Source: an uncultured Bacteroidia bacterium (lineage in GTDB: Bacteria > Bacteroidota > Bacteroidia > Bacteroidales > UBA932). Taken from it: a DNA stretch of 64,000 nucleotides. The stretch lies in contig CACZCQ010000003.1 of assembly GCA_902779765.1 (NCBI GenBank), forward strand, positions 1 to 64,000, given 5' to 3'. The notes beneath the pieces were generated by a model. It saw only the letters and a list, made by a program, of their open reading frames with translations, did no database searches and had not been told where the DNA came from. Below are positions 16,390-24,956 of the stretch, piece after piece. Position 1 is the first letter of the stretch. Each line of letters opens with the position of its first letter. A program made the position numbers and the translations under genes.

Positions 16390-18362
16390 TTCCTGTCCGG
16401 CGGAACCTCTTCGCCGTTGTACCCGTTCAGCCGGTATGTCTTGATCAGATTGGAAATCTCGGGATCGAGATTGCCTCTGTGGACATACGCCGGCTCCTGG
16501 CGGCAGGCCTGGAGATAATGCGAGACAGCCTCCTGTTCGTCACCCGTCCTGGCGTACAGGATGGCCAGCAGGTAGTTGACCGGAGCAGTCTTCTTCATCC
16601 TTGAAAGGATCTGCATGGCATTCCAGTCTCGGTCCAGACCCATGTAGGCGATGGCCGTATTGAAGTCTCCGTAAGGCTGCAGAAGGGCGAGGGCTCCTTC
16701 ATAATCCATGTTCAGCAGGTACTTGACTCCACGCATGTAGGTGGAATCCAGGACGGTGGTGTGGATGGTATCCTTGACCATATCCCTGCGGTGCAGGTGG
16801 AAGTCGAATGCGACGGTACGGAGTTTCGGATAAACCTGGTCCTTGAGGTAGTTGTAGAAGCGTTCACGTCCCAGGAGCGCCTCCCTTGCATCCAGGTTGG
16901 GAACCCTGTGCAGGAGTTCGTAGCGGGACTTGTCTCCCTCGGTCAGGTAGCTGTCCTCGTCCACGAGTATGTCGAGACGGTCCCAGTTCTCACCCTTGTA
17001 GCGGCTTATGAACGGGATGCGCACGCGCTCGTAGCGGACACGGCGTCCGGTCTGGTCGTAACGGATGCTCCTGTTGCGGTCCAGGGAATCCTGGAGCACC
17101 TTGATCTGCTCGTCAAGGTAACGGGAGATGGATTCGCTGCGGGAACGTGAGAGTCTCCAGTTGAGGCCTTCACGACCCTCGGGAGATGCATATGCAGTCA
17201 CGATGATCGAGTCCATCAGATAGGTTTCGTTCTCCAGCAAGGCTGCAAGCGTACGGCGTATGCGTCCGAGTTCCCTGCGGTTGTTGCCCAGGTTGAGGTC
17301 GATGTTGCTCTTGCCCACCTTGAAGTCGATGTTGCTCGTGGTGTTGGCATCGGCATGGCGTTCGATGACCTTGGTGACATAGCGCTCAGTCTGGTCGGTC
17401 AGACCGGAAACAGAACTGATGTAGAAAGTCAGCGGCGAGCTCTCGGGAATATGGTACAGTTTCCTGTCGGACTCGTAGATATCTCCGGAAAGGACGATGT
17501 CAACCTTGCGCAGGCGCGGGCGGGTGGCGATGGTCTGGATGTAGTTATAGATGAAGTCTCCGCTCTTGTCCACCATGACGGTGTCAAGACGGATACCTTC
17601 GGTGACGATAGGTACCTTCACGTATTTCTGGTACATCTCGTCCATCTTTTCCTTGCGCCTCTCGTTGATGCTTCGGGCAATCTTGTTGGTGTAGTGCTCG
17701 ACAGCCTCCTGTTCGGAGACTCCGTACATAGTGTAGAACTGCTCGTCGGAGACATAGGTACTGTCGGTCTTGAAGGCATACAACTGCGGTATATTGCGCT
17801 TCAGGAATATCTCGAGAGCCCTCACGTTCACGAAGCGGGTCGTGTCGGACACGATCCTGGAGAGGAAACGCTCGTACTGCTGGTATCCCTTGAGCTGGGC
17901 CTTGCGGTAAGCCTTTCCCGTGATGTTGACGGGCTCGAGCCTTTCGACATCGTCCAGTATGTACATGTCGGGATAGAAACGCAGCTGCCACTTGCTGTCC
18001 TGCATGGCGGCGGGAACGATTATCTGGAAAGCAAGGTCGACCTTGCCGTGACGTTCGGCGATGTTGCGGAACCTGGCAGTGACCTTGGCCGCATCCAGCG
18101 TCTCAGTCGCCACCATTTCACCGGATTCTTCGTCGCGGATGGCCTTCATGAGCAGGAGCTCGGTCCCGTCGTCATCCTTGATCCGGAGTGTGTCACGCAT
18201 CGTCTTCGCCTGCTTGATCTCAGGAACGTAGACATCCTTTCCCAGGACCAGCGAGGCTGCCGGATCGCCGCTTTTGATGGCGGCCAGCTTCCTGTGCGAA
18301 GCGCATGAGGAGATCAGTGCCAAAGAGGCAAGGACTCCTATGATAGCTATATTCGATTTCAT
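16386..18362 (-). CDS. OmpA-domain lipoprotein with C-terminal TPR-like repeats (surface-operon type)
   Basis: A 658-aa lipoprotein with lipobox ISSC (Cys at about 20), last gene of a four-gene operon. The N-terminal half (residues 40-310) is a conserved Bacteroidales region with no named domain. An OmpA-like peptidoglycan-binding segment lies near residues 340-420 (IDFKVGKSNIDLNLGNNRREL, then VTAYASPEGREGLNWRLSRSRSES). The C-terminal 120 residues look like tetratricopeptide repeats (ALLQPYGDFNTAIAYMGL, then YARTGDEQEAVSHYLQAC). I recall homologues adjacent to DUF3575 genes in gut Bacteroidales. A role as a cell-wall anchor or assembly factor for the neighbouring surface proteins is inference. 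Its ATG abuts the stop codon of the DUF3575 gene. Confidence 0.78.
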   Translation of the reverse strand: MKSNIAIIGVLASLALISSCASHRKLAAIKSGDPAASLVLGKDVYVPEIKQAKTMRDTLRIKDDDGTELLLMKAIRDEESGEMVATETLDAAKVTARFRNIAERHGKVDLAFQIIVPAAMQDSKWQLRFYPDMYILDDVERLEPVNITGKAYRKAQLKGYQQYERFLSRIVSDTTRFVNVRALEIFLKRNIPQLYAFKTDSTYVSDEQFYTMYGVSEQEAVEHYTNKIARSINERRKEKMDEMYQKYVKVPIVTEGIRLDTVMVDKSGDFIYNYIQTIATRPRLRKVDIVLSGDIYESDRKLYHIPESSPLTFYISSVSGLTDQTERYVTKVIERHADANTTSNIDFKVGKSNIDLNLGNNRRELGRIRRTLAALLENETYLMDSIIVTAYASPEGREGLNWRLSRSRSESISRYLDEQIKVLQDSLDRNRSIRYDQTGRRVRYERVRIPFISRYKGENWDRLDILVDEDSYLTEGDKSRYELLHRVPNLDAREALLGRERFYNYLKDQVYPKLRTVAFDFHLHRRDMVKDTIHTTVLDSTYMRGVKYLLNMDYEGALALLQPYGDFNTAIAYMGLDRDWNAMQILSRMKKTAPVNYLLAILYARTGDEQEAVSHYLQACRQEPAYVHRGNLDPEISNLIKTYRLNGYNGEEVPPDRN

Positions 18363-18932
18363 CTAGAATACGTAAACAAAACTGAGTGATAACTGGTCTG
18401 GATAGATGAACGTCTTCTTTCCCTCCTCCCGCACGGAATTCTTCTCCGGGCTGCTGTAGAAGCCGTATTCCTTGAATACTCCAGCCCATCCGCCGATGCC
18501 GGCCTCGAGGTTGAAGTGCTTTGAGAGCATGAAGGTGTAGCCGGCGGACAGGCCTCCGCCGAAACCGTTCCTGCCCTCCTTTAGGGCCTTCCTCCAGATT
18601 CCCGTATTGGAGAAGGAAGCCATGTACTGCGCCTTGGCGGCGAACCACAGACCTGAATTGACATACCAGGGCCAGTAACGTACGCCCAGATAGGCGGTCT
18701 TCTGCTGGTTGCGGACAATGGCGTCCGGATCGTGGGTCTGGAATTCCCAGGGATTGATGCGGCCTCCGGCTACCACTGAGAAATGCTGCGAGACGGACAT
18801 TCCGACTTCAGCATTGATGGTGCCGAGGGCGGCCCAGTCCAGGACGTTCGTCTGAACCGTCCACATCTGGGCTCTGCAGGTCAGGGGCAGTAAAAGCCCC
18901 AGGATCCCGATGATGAGCAACCTTTTCATCAT
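18363..18932 (-). CDS. DUF3575 outer-membrane protein, 189 aa
   Basis: An exported protein with a signal peptide (residues 1-21, ending CRA-Q). The mature part starts WTVQTNVLDWAALGTINAEVGM, the DUF3575 signature, and contains alternating beta-strands (YLGVRYWPWYVNSGLWFAAKAQY, GFGGGLSAGYTFML). It ends in an aromatic residue (SLSFVYVF), as outer-membrane barrels do. An eight-stranded barrel is likely. Its start overlaps the TGA of the upstream lipoprotein gene (ATG and TGA share one base), which implies translational coupling. Confidence 0.82.
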   Translation of the reverse strand: MMKRLLIIGILGLLLPLTCRAQMWTVQTNVLDWAALGTINAEVGMSVSQHFSVVAGGRINPWEFQTHDPDAIVRNQQKTAYLGVRYWPWYVNSGLWFAAKAQYMASFSNTGIWRKALKEGRNGFGGGLSAGYTFMLSKHFNLEAGIGGWAGVFKEYGFYSSPEKNSVREEGKKTFIYPDQLSLSFVYVF

Positions 18933-20206
18933 CAGCCCTCCTTTTGTTTTTGTGTTACATGTATCTTGACAACCTCGTATCCGGGATTGTCCTTAGGGGT
19001 TACGATTATATCACCTTCTCGGACTTCGGCTTTGTCATTGGCCTTGACCTCATATGTTAGGGAGGTGATATTGCCAGCGGGTTTGATCGTTACGGTAATC
19101 CAAGAATTCACACTCTCAGGGACACAAGTTGCCTGAAGTTCGGTATCGGTCTCAAATGTGAAGTTAACGCTTTCACCACCAGCATTTACTTCTTTATTGG
19201 TTTCACCGCTTATAACCTTTATAGTCCTTTGGAAGAAATGGATTACCTTGTATATGGAACGTCCGTTCCCGTCATTCATAGTGATGTAGACATAGCCACC
19301 CTCGGGGAAGGTCTCGGGGCAGGTTACTTTCACTACACCGGTCGTGTCGGAAACCTTCTGGATAGCCGTCTTCATCCTTCCGTCCGTACCGGCGACCACT
19401 ATGGCCTGGGCGGCCAAGGTGCCTTTGAGCAGGTAGGACACGGGGATGGTTTCTCCGGGAGCGATCAGCAGGGAATCGGTCAGTTCCTTGCCGTTGACGC
19501 TCAACTCGACCGTTGCCGGCTGGTAGAGCGGAATAGTAAGGACTGTGCTGTCGGATGCAAGGGTGAGTTCAACCCTGTCGTTGAAGACTTCGGCCTTTGA
19601 GAATATCTCCTTGGCATTGTCTCCCTGGGCTTTCCATTCGGTCTTCTCCCAGTTCCTCTTGTCGTCCGCCACATCGTCGCCATCCCAGGAGACGTACCAG
19701 TAACCTTTCTCGATCTTCAGGTGGGGAGTCTTGCCGTCCTTTCCGTCCACCAGGAAACGCTCGCCGGACGGGGATTTCATCCAGTCATTGGCCTGGTTGT
19801 CGTACCAGTACCAGCGTCCGTCCTTTTCGTCTTTCTTGACTCCGGCCACGAACGGTTCAGCGTCCTCACCGTCCCTTCCGTCAACACCGGTGAAAAGGTC
19901 GATCTTGCTTTCCGTAGAGGCGATATTGCCGCTTTCGTCGATTTTGACTGACTTGAAGGTAAGGATGTAAACGTCGCGGTCTTCTTTTTGGGTTTCTTCT
20001 ACATTCACGATGTAGCCGTTGTCTGCCATTTCGGTGATGATCCCCCTGAGGCTGTTAAGCCCGCTGTTCATATTCTCGACCTGGGTGTAGAGTTCGTCGA
20101 TCTCATTCTGCATGGTGATAAGCTCGTCCCTGACGAACTTGCCGCAGCCGCTCGCCATAATGGCGACCGCCATGATTCCTGCTACTATATATTTTTTCAT
20201 TTTCAT
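18932..20206 (-). CDS. DUF4988/BACON lipoprotein (PL29 N-terminal-domain type), 424 aa
   Basis: An exported lipoprotein with lipobox ASGC (Cys at about 21). A short coiled coil follows (MQNEIDELYTQVENMNSGL), then the DUF4988 region. That region has collagen-like Gly-Asp repeats (GVDGRDGEDAEP, VDGKDGKTP) and aromatic WYWYDN/WYVSWDGD motifs up to about residue 200. A middle Ig-like region and one C-terminal BACON domain (residues 335-420, ending VVKIHVTQKQ) complete it. It is second in the operon, starting 5 bases after the upstream paralogue. The plan (trimerising coil, stalk, glycan- or mucin-binding beta domains) suggests a surface adhesin or sensor. No enzymatic residues are recognisable. 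Confidence 0.8.
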   Translation of the reverse strand: MKMKKYIVAGIMAVAIMASGCGKFVRDELITMQNEIDELYTQVENMNSGLNSLRGIITEMADNGYIVNVEETQKEDRDVYILTFKSVKIDESGNIASTESKIDLFTGVDGRDGEDAEPFVAGVKKDEKDGRWYWYDNQANDWMKSPSGERFLVDGKDGKTPHLKIEKGYWYVSWDGDDVADDKRNWEKTEWKAQGDNAKEIFSKAEVFNDRVELTLASDSTVLTIPLYQPATVELSVNGKELTDSLLIAPGETIPVSYLLKGTLAAQAIVVAGTDGRMKTAIQKVSDTTGVVKVTCPETFPEGGYVYITMNDGNGRSIYKVIHFFQRTIKVISGETNKEVNAGGESVNFTFETDTELQATCVPESVNSWITVTIKPAGNITSLTYEVKANDKAEVREGDIIVTPKDNPGYEVVKIHVTQKQKEG

Positions 20207-20211
20207 GATTA

Positions 20212-21699
20212 TTATCTCTGTTTTATAGTGATTTCCGTGAGTGTGATAGGTTCCCCTTCATAATTGAACTGGATCCGGATCTTTTCCTCTCTGTCTGAGC
20301 CCGACTCATTGGCATCTGCATGTATTGACAGCCGATAGAACCCGTCCTCTGCTGAGAGCTTGTATTGGAGCCATTCCGCTCCGTCCTGGGCAGTTGCAGA
20401 CAATTCGGAAGCAGTATTAAAGGTAATCCATATATCGGCATCACCACCTTCGGCAGGGACATCAAGTGTCGTTTTTCCCTCATCGAAAGTGAACGGACTT
20501 CCGGGATCCATTTCAATCGTGAACTTCTCAGTTGCCTGGAGCACCTTGATCGTTGAGAATACGTAGTCAGGATTGTCCTTTGGAGAAATCTTTATGGTGC
20601 AGGAACGGAGATCCTCTCCGGCATTGGCCAGGGTCTTTAATTCCAAAGTCCCGGCATCGGGTTTGGAATCCACCTTGAGCCAGGTGTCTTCCGACAAGGT
20701 GACCGTATAGTCGAAATTGGTGTTGAATTCGACCGTGCGGGTTCCTTCTCCGCTGCCGACCCTTACCGTGGCGAGGTCATCGCCCTTGATAACCTTACGT
20801 TCGCTGAACGAGACCATCTTGACGGTGGAATATCCTCCGCAGTTGGCCGTCAGGAGGATGTATCCTTCCGAGAAGACTTCAGGAGCCTGGATGTGCACCG
20901 TTCCCTTGCCGTCCGACCCTTCCTCGACACGTGAGATGTAGGTGCCGTCGGTACCGGAAGTCACTATGACAGGCAGGGAAGAATTGCCTTCGGTCTTTAT
21001 TTCATAAGGGATTGACAGCGTTTCGCCTCCGCCGATGAGCACCGTGTCCTGTGCGCTGATGGTCATCTTGAATGATGTCTGGCAGGGCAGCTTGATTTCG
21101 GTTCCGTCGATCAGGGTCAGCACGAACATCGTCGGATCGGAAGTGTCGATGTCCGAGAAGACACCGACTCCGTCCAGTTCCTTGCTGGTCGCGATCTCGG
21201 TATAGGTCTTCCCTTTGTCGAATGAAATCTTCCAGATGCCGTCTTCGACCTTGGTCTGCGGGACGATACCGTCTACTCCGTCGGTAGCTCCCGCCCTCAT
21301 AAGGTTGCCGTCCGCATCTTTCATGTCTTTCCCGTCAACGGTCCAGTAATAGAGACCGTCAGAGTCCTTGCGTACTCCGATGGGGATGAGCGTCCGGCCG
21401 TCAACTCCATCTTTGCCGAAATGGATGTAAATCGTCTTGCCGTCCTGGAACAACACAGTATATCCATCTTCAGTCACTTTCAAAGTGCTCGGATCGATGG
21501 TGTGTTTGTCATCCAGCTCGGCAATGATATCACCCAGGGTCTTCAAATCATTGTTCACGGAAGCGGCGAGCTCCTGGAGTGCCTTCAGTCTGGCGTGGGT
21601 CTCGTCAAGTTCCGACTCGACCATCCCTGTGCATCCGGACAGCATGGCAAGGATGATCGGAAGGGCGAGAAATGCCCCTGATCTAGATAGTCGTTTCAT
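20212..21699 (-). CDS. DUF4988/BACON lipoprotein, 495 aa
   Basis: First gene of the operon and a paralogue of the next one. Lipobox LSGC (Cys at about 23), then a predicted coiled coil (ELDETHARLKALQELAASVN). The DUF4988 region follows with FGKDGVDGRTLIPIGV, DGLYYWTVDGKDM and GVDGIVPQTKVEDGIWKIS. Two BACON-type beta-sandwich domains occupy about residues 305-395 and 398-495 (CTIKISPKDNPDYVFSTIKVLQ closes the first). The likely location is the outer-membrane surface. Binding target unknown. The start is set by a -7 box at 21722-21729. Confidence 0.8.
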   Translation of the reverse strand: MKRLSRSGAFLALPIILAMLSGCTGMVESELDETHARLKALQELAASVNNDLKTLGDIIAELDDKHTIDPSTLKVTEDGYTVLFQDGKTIYIHFGKDGVDGRTLIPIGVRKDSDGLYYWTVDGKDMKDADGNLMRAGATDGVDGIVPQTKVEDGIWKISFDKGKTYTEIATSKELDGVGVFSDIDTSDPTMFVLTLIDGTEIKLPCQTSFKMTISAQDTVLIGGGETLSIPYEIKTEGNSSLPVIVTSGTDGTYISRVEEGSDGKGTVHIQAPEVFSEGYILLTANCGGYSTVKMVSFSERKVIKGDDLATVRVGSGEGTRTVEFNTNFDYTVTLSEDTWLKVDSKPDAGTLELKTLANAGEDLRSCTIKISPKDNPDYVFSTIKVLQATEKFTIEMDPGSPFTFDEGKTTLDVPAEGGDADIWITFNTASELSATAQDGAEWLQYKLSAEDGFYRLSIHADANESGSDREEKIRIQFNYEGEPITLTEITIKQR

Positions 21700-21721
21700 T
21701 GCGAATGAAATATGTAACTTA

Positions 21722-21729
21722 CAAATATA
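21722..21729 (-). promoter_or_regulatory. -7 box of the DUF4988/DUF3575 operon
   Basis: On the minus strand this reads TATATTTG, 22 bases before the start at 21699. It is arranged back to back with the promoter at 21751-21758. Confidence 0.6.
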
Positions 21730-21750
21730 ACTATTCTATTTTAAATACAG

Positions 21751-21758
21751 TATATTTG
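21751..21758 (+). promoter_or_regulatory. -7 box of the GH13 gene
   Basis: TATATTTG on the plus strand, giving a leader of about 65 bases before the ATG at 21828. Confidence 0.6.
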
Positions 21759-21827
21759 CATAGAGGCATCCATGTAGAAACCTCTGCAGAATCTACGACA
21801 GAATAATCACGAATATATAAGACGAAC

Positions 21828-23798
21828 ATGAGAAGAGTCATTATGATCCTGGCGGCCATGACGGCCTTTCTGGCTATCGGCCTCAGTGCCCCGGCGTCAG
21901 CTGCCCCTAAGAACAAAGCTCCGGAAATCCAGCGTATGGATCCTCCTTTCTGGTATGCCGGAATGAAGAACCACGAACTCCAGGTGATGTTCTACGGTAA
22001 GGACATCGCCGCGAGCGAGTTCTCCCTGAATGACTATCCGGGCGTCTCCGTCAAGGAGGTCGCAAAGGTTAAGAACCCTAACTACCTCTTTGTCTATCTT
22101 GACGTTGCGGCATCCGCCGAGCCCGGCACGATGACCTTCGTCTTTAAGAATGGAAAGAAGAAGACGGTGAAGACATTCGAACTTCGTCCCCGGAACACCA
22201 GGATCGGAGCCCAGGGTTTCTCGACGAAGGATGTCCTCTACCTGATAATGCCCGACAGGTTCGCCAACGGCAATCCTGCGAATGACGATTGGGAGAACTT
22301 CACGGTCAACCGTCAGAACGGCGGAGCGCACCACGGCGGCGACCTTCAGGGGATAAAGGAGCATCTCGACTATATCGACAATCTGGGTGTCACGGCGATA
22401 TGGCTGAATCCGGTCCAATACAACCGCAGCAACGCCTCACACGGCTACGCGATTTCCGATTTCTATCTCATCGATCCGCGCCTCGGCTCCAACGAGGAGT
22501 ACTGCGACATGATAGAAGCCGCCCACGGCAAGAATATCAAGGTGGTGATGGATATGATATTCAACCACTCCGGCAGCAGCCACTGGTGGATGACCGACAT
22601 TCCCGAAGATGACTGGTTCAACCAGAACGACTATGCCGTCAAGGTCGGGGAGAGGATGGCGCAGCAGGCCCAGGCCGGTCCCGGTCAACGGCCGCAAGGT
22701 CCCGGCTCCCAGGGACAGTGGCAGAGAGGCCAGCGGCCCGAAGGTCTGGTCAACACTACCCATTACAAGTGGGTCCTGATGGATCCCCACGCGCCGCAGA
22801 CGGAGAAGGACATCCTGATTGACGGATGGTTCTCAGGTGGAATGCCCGACCTCAACCAGCGCAACCGCCATCTGGCCACCTATCTGATTCAGAACAGCAT
22901 CTGGTGGATTGAATATGCCCGTGTGGACGGTATCAGGATGGATACCTACCCCTACGCTGACTACGATTTCATGGTCCGTTGGTGCGATGAGATCGAAACG
23001 GAATACCCTGATTTCAACATAGTCGGAGAAGGATGGTATCCTCGTAACTCCGCGGCTGGCTGGTGGCAGAGAGGATCGGCAATCAATCCGAAAGATTCCC
23101 GTTTGAAAACCGTGATGGATTTCGACTTGACGTTCACCACCCAGAGGGAAATCATGAAGGAAAGCAATACCAGCGAGGGGTCGGAAGCCGGCCTGTTCAA
23201 GATGTACGAAGTGATTACCCAGGATTTCCTGTTTCCTGATCCGGACAATGTACTGACCTTCCTGGATAACCACGACATCACCCGTTTTATGAATCCCGGA
23301 GATCCGGCATGGAAACTCAAGCAGGGACTGGCCTTCCTTCTGACCACCCGTGGTATCCCGCAGATCTATTACGGTACCGAGATTGGGATTGCCGGACGCG
23401 GGAACATGAGAGTCGATTTCCCCGGTGGCTGGAAAGAAGATCCGGTGAATGCCTTCACCAAAGAGGGTCGTGACGACTTCCAGAACGAGTGCTGGGACTT
23501 CGCCAGCAAACTCCTGAACTGGCGCCGTACGTCAAAGCCTGTGACGGAAGGCAAGCTGGTCCATTACACTCCGGACAACCAGACCAAATGCTACGTCTAT
23601 GCCCGTACGGACGGGAAGAATACCGTCCTGGTCATGCTCAATGGCTCTGACGAAGAACGTACGGTCGATATGAAGCGCTTCTCGGAAGTCATAAAGGACT
23701 GCACCAAGGGCAAGGATGCAGTTACGGGAGAAGTCGTCAACTTGACCTCCCCCGTAAGGATTCCCGCCAGAGGCGTCTATGTCCTTGACCTTGAATAA
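21828..23798 (+). CDS. Exported GH13 cyclomaltodextrinase/neopullulanase-like alpha-amylase
   Basis: A 656-aa enzyme hydrolysing alpha-glucans, with a signal peptide (residues 1-25). Residues 30-125 are the N-terminal cyclomaltodextrinase beta domain (IQRMDPPFWYAGMKNHELQVM). The GH13 barrel then runs to about 570. The nucleophile is D372 (VDGIRMD), the acid/base E401 (VGEGW) and the third acid D483 (LDNHD). A C-terminal Cyc-maltodext_C beta domain follows. Residues about 275-308 are an unusual Gln/Gly/Pro/Arg-rich insertion within the B-domain loop. No SusC/SusD pair is nearby, so the gene is not in a canonical starch locus here. Confidence 0.92.
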   Translation: MRRVIMILAAMTAFLAIGLSAPASAAPKNKAPEIQRMDPPFWYAGMKNHELQVMFYGKDIAASEFSLNDYPGVSVKEVAKVKNPNYLFVYLDVAASAEPGTMTFVFKNGKKKTVKTFELRPRNTRIGAQGFSTKDVLYLIMPDRFANGNPANDDWENFTVNRQNGGAHHGGDLQGIKEHLDYIDNLGVTAIWLNPVQYNRSNASHGYAISDFYLIDPRLGSNEEYCDMIEAAHGKNIKVVMDMIFNHSGSSHWWMTDIPEDDWFNQNDYAVKVGERMAQQAQAGPGQRPQGPGSQGQWQRGQRPEGLVNTTHYKWVLMDPHAPQTEKDILIDGWFSGGMPDLNQRNRHLATYLIQNSIWWIEYARVDGIRMDTYPYADYDFMVRWCDEIETEYPDFNIVGEGWYPRNSAAGWWQRGSAINPKDSRLKTVMDFDLTFTTQREIMKESNTSEGSEAGLFKMYEVITQDFLFPDPDNVLTFLDNHDITRFMNPGDPAWKLKQGLAFLLTTRGIPQIYYGTEIGIAGRGNMRVDFPGGWKEDPVNAFTKEGRDDFQNECWDFASKLLNWRRTSKPVTEGKLVHYTPDNQTKCYVYARTDGKNTVLVMLNGSDEERTVDMKRFSEVIKDCTKGKDAVTGEVVNLTSPVRIPARGVYVLDLE

Positions 23799-23800
23799 GA

Positions 23801-24934
23801 TTACTTCTTCATCACACTGAGCACCCGCTCAATTGGAAGCGCCGGGACGAAGTGACCGTCACGGCCCCGCATGTCTGTGGCCATGAACAGTGAATTCCAA
23901 AGTGCCTCTGCAGTCGCCTCGATTACAGCTTCAAACAACGGACTCAAGGCCTCGTTATGCAGAAGTACGGGACGGTAGAACTCCGTACTTTCGTCTATCA
24001 GATTATCCGGATTGACACTTACGGCTATCACATAGTCACCACTGCCGTTGGAAGCGATTCCACCTGTCTTTGCCATACCCATCATCGCACGCTTCGCTAG
24101 CCGCTCCAGGTTTCTGGCATCCAGGGGAGCGTCAGTAAAGACCACCATCATGCAGGAACCGTCCGGACTCATGAGGTAGTTCGGATTCTCTACGCTCGAC
24201 TTGAAACTGTACTGTCCCAGACGGAGTCCCACGGGGATTCCGTCAATTTCCAGGATTCCTCCGTAATTACTTTGGACCAGAACACCTACAGTGTATCCTC
24301 CCAGATCGGACGGAAGCACACGTGATGAAGTCCCGATGCCGCCTTTCCAACCGAAGCAGACTGTTCCGGTACCGGCTCCTACGCAACCTTCCTCCACCGG
24401 GCCGCCTTTGGCTCCGAGAATTGCGTTGACCACATCTTCAGCCTTTATGTGCCGTCCTCGTATGTCGTTGAGATATCCGTCGTTCGTTTCGCCGACTACC
24501 GCATTGACGCTCCGGACATTCTCGTTGCCCTCAAGCCCCAGGGTATAGTCAAGGACTCCCTCAATACCCTGGGCGACGGAAAGCGTGTTGGTGAGAATGA
24601 CAGGCGTTTCGATGTTCCCAAGTTCGCGGATCTGCGTCACGCCGGCAAGTTTTCCAAAACCGTTTCCGACATAGATGGCAGCAGGACATTTCTTCCTGAA
24701 TACATTTCCGTCGTGAGGGACGATCGCAGTGACACCGGTGCGCACGTCATCCCCCTCGACGATGGTGACATGTCCGACCCGGACTCCAGGAACGTCAGTT
24801 ATTGCATTGTACGTTCCTGGCTTGAACACTCCTGGAGTTATTCCGAAATCCCTGATTCTTCCCCGGCCCGATGGCTGGGCGGAAGCAATGGCGCCCAAAG
24901 AAGTGAGAACTATCAAAAAAAAGAGTCGTTTCAT
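23801..24934 (-). CDS. P1-family peptidase (DmpA/L-aminopeptidase-like), exported
   Basis: A 377-aa self-processing Ntn-type peptidase with a signal peptide (residues 1-19, cut after ASA). Markers are ITDVPGVRVGHVT near the start, CFGWKGGIGTSSRVLP and VGVLVQSNYGG. The maturation site is before S260 in DGSCMMVVFTDAPL, where Gly-Ser cleavage exposes the nucleophile. Members release N-terminal D- or L-amino acids or beta-peptides. The long in-frame extension back to 25135 overlaps the GH18 gene and has no signal features, so the ATG at 24934 is used. It follows the GH18-ThuA gene by 22 bases and is probably the last gene of that operon. Confidence 0.88.
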   Translation of the reverse strand: MKRLFFLIVLTSLGAIASAQPSGRGRIRDFGITPGVFKPGTYNAITDVPGVRVGHVTIVEGDDVRTGVTAIVPHDGNVFRKKCPAAIYVGNGFGKLAGVTQIRELGNIETPVILTNTLSVAQGIEGVLDYTLGLEGNENVRSVNAVVGETNDGYLNDIRGRHIKAEDVVNAILGAKGGPVEEGCVGAGTGTVCFGWKGGIGTSSRVLPSDLGGYTVGVLVQSNYGGILEIDGIPVGLRLGQYSFKSSVENPNYLMSPDGSCMMVVFTDAPLDARNLERLAKRAMMGMAKTGGIASNGSGDYVIAVSVNPDNLIDESTEFYRPVLLHNEALSPLFEAVIEATAEALWNSLFMATDMRGRDGHFVPALPIERVLSVMKK

Positions 24935-24956
24935 GCCTTTGAAAAAGTCTATCCGA

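Noticed and set aside
17355..18308. 317-aa open frame on the plus strand
   Set aside because: Antisense to the OmpA-type lipoprotein gene; no motif and no promoter.
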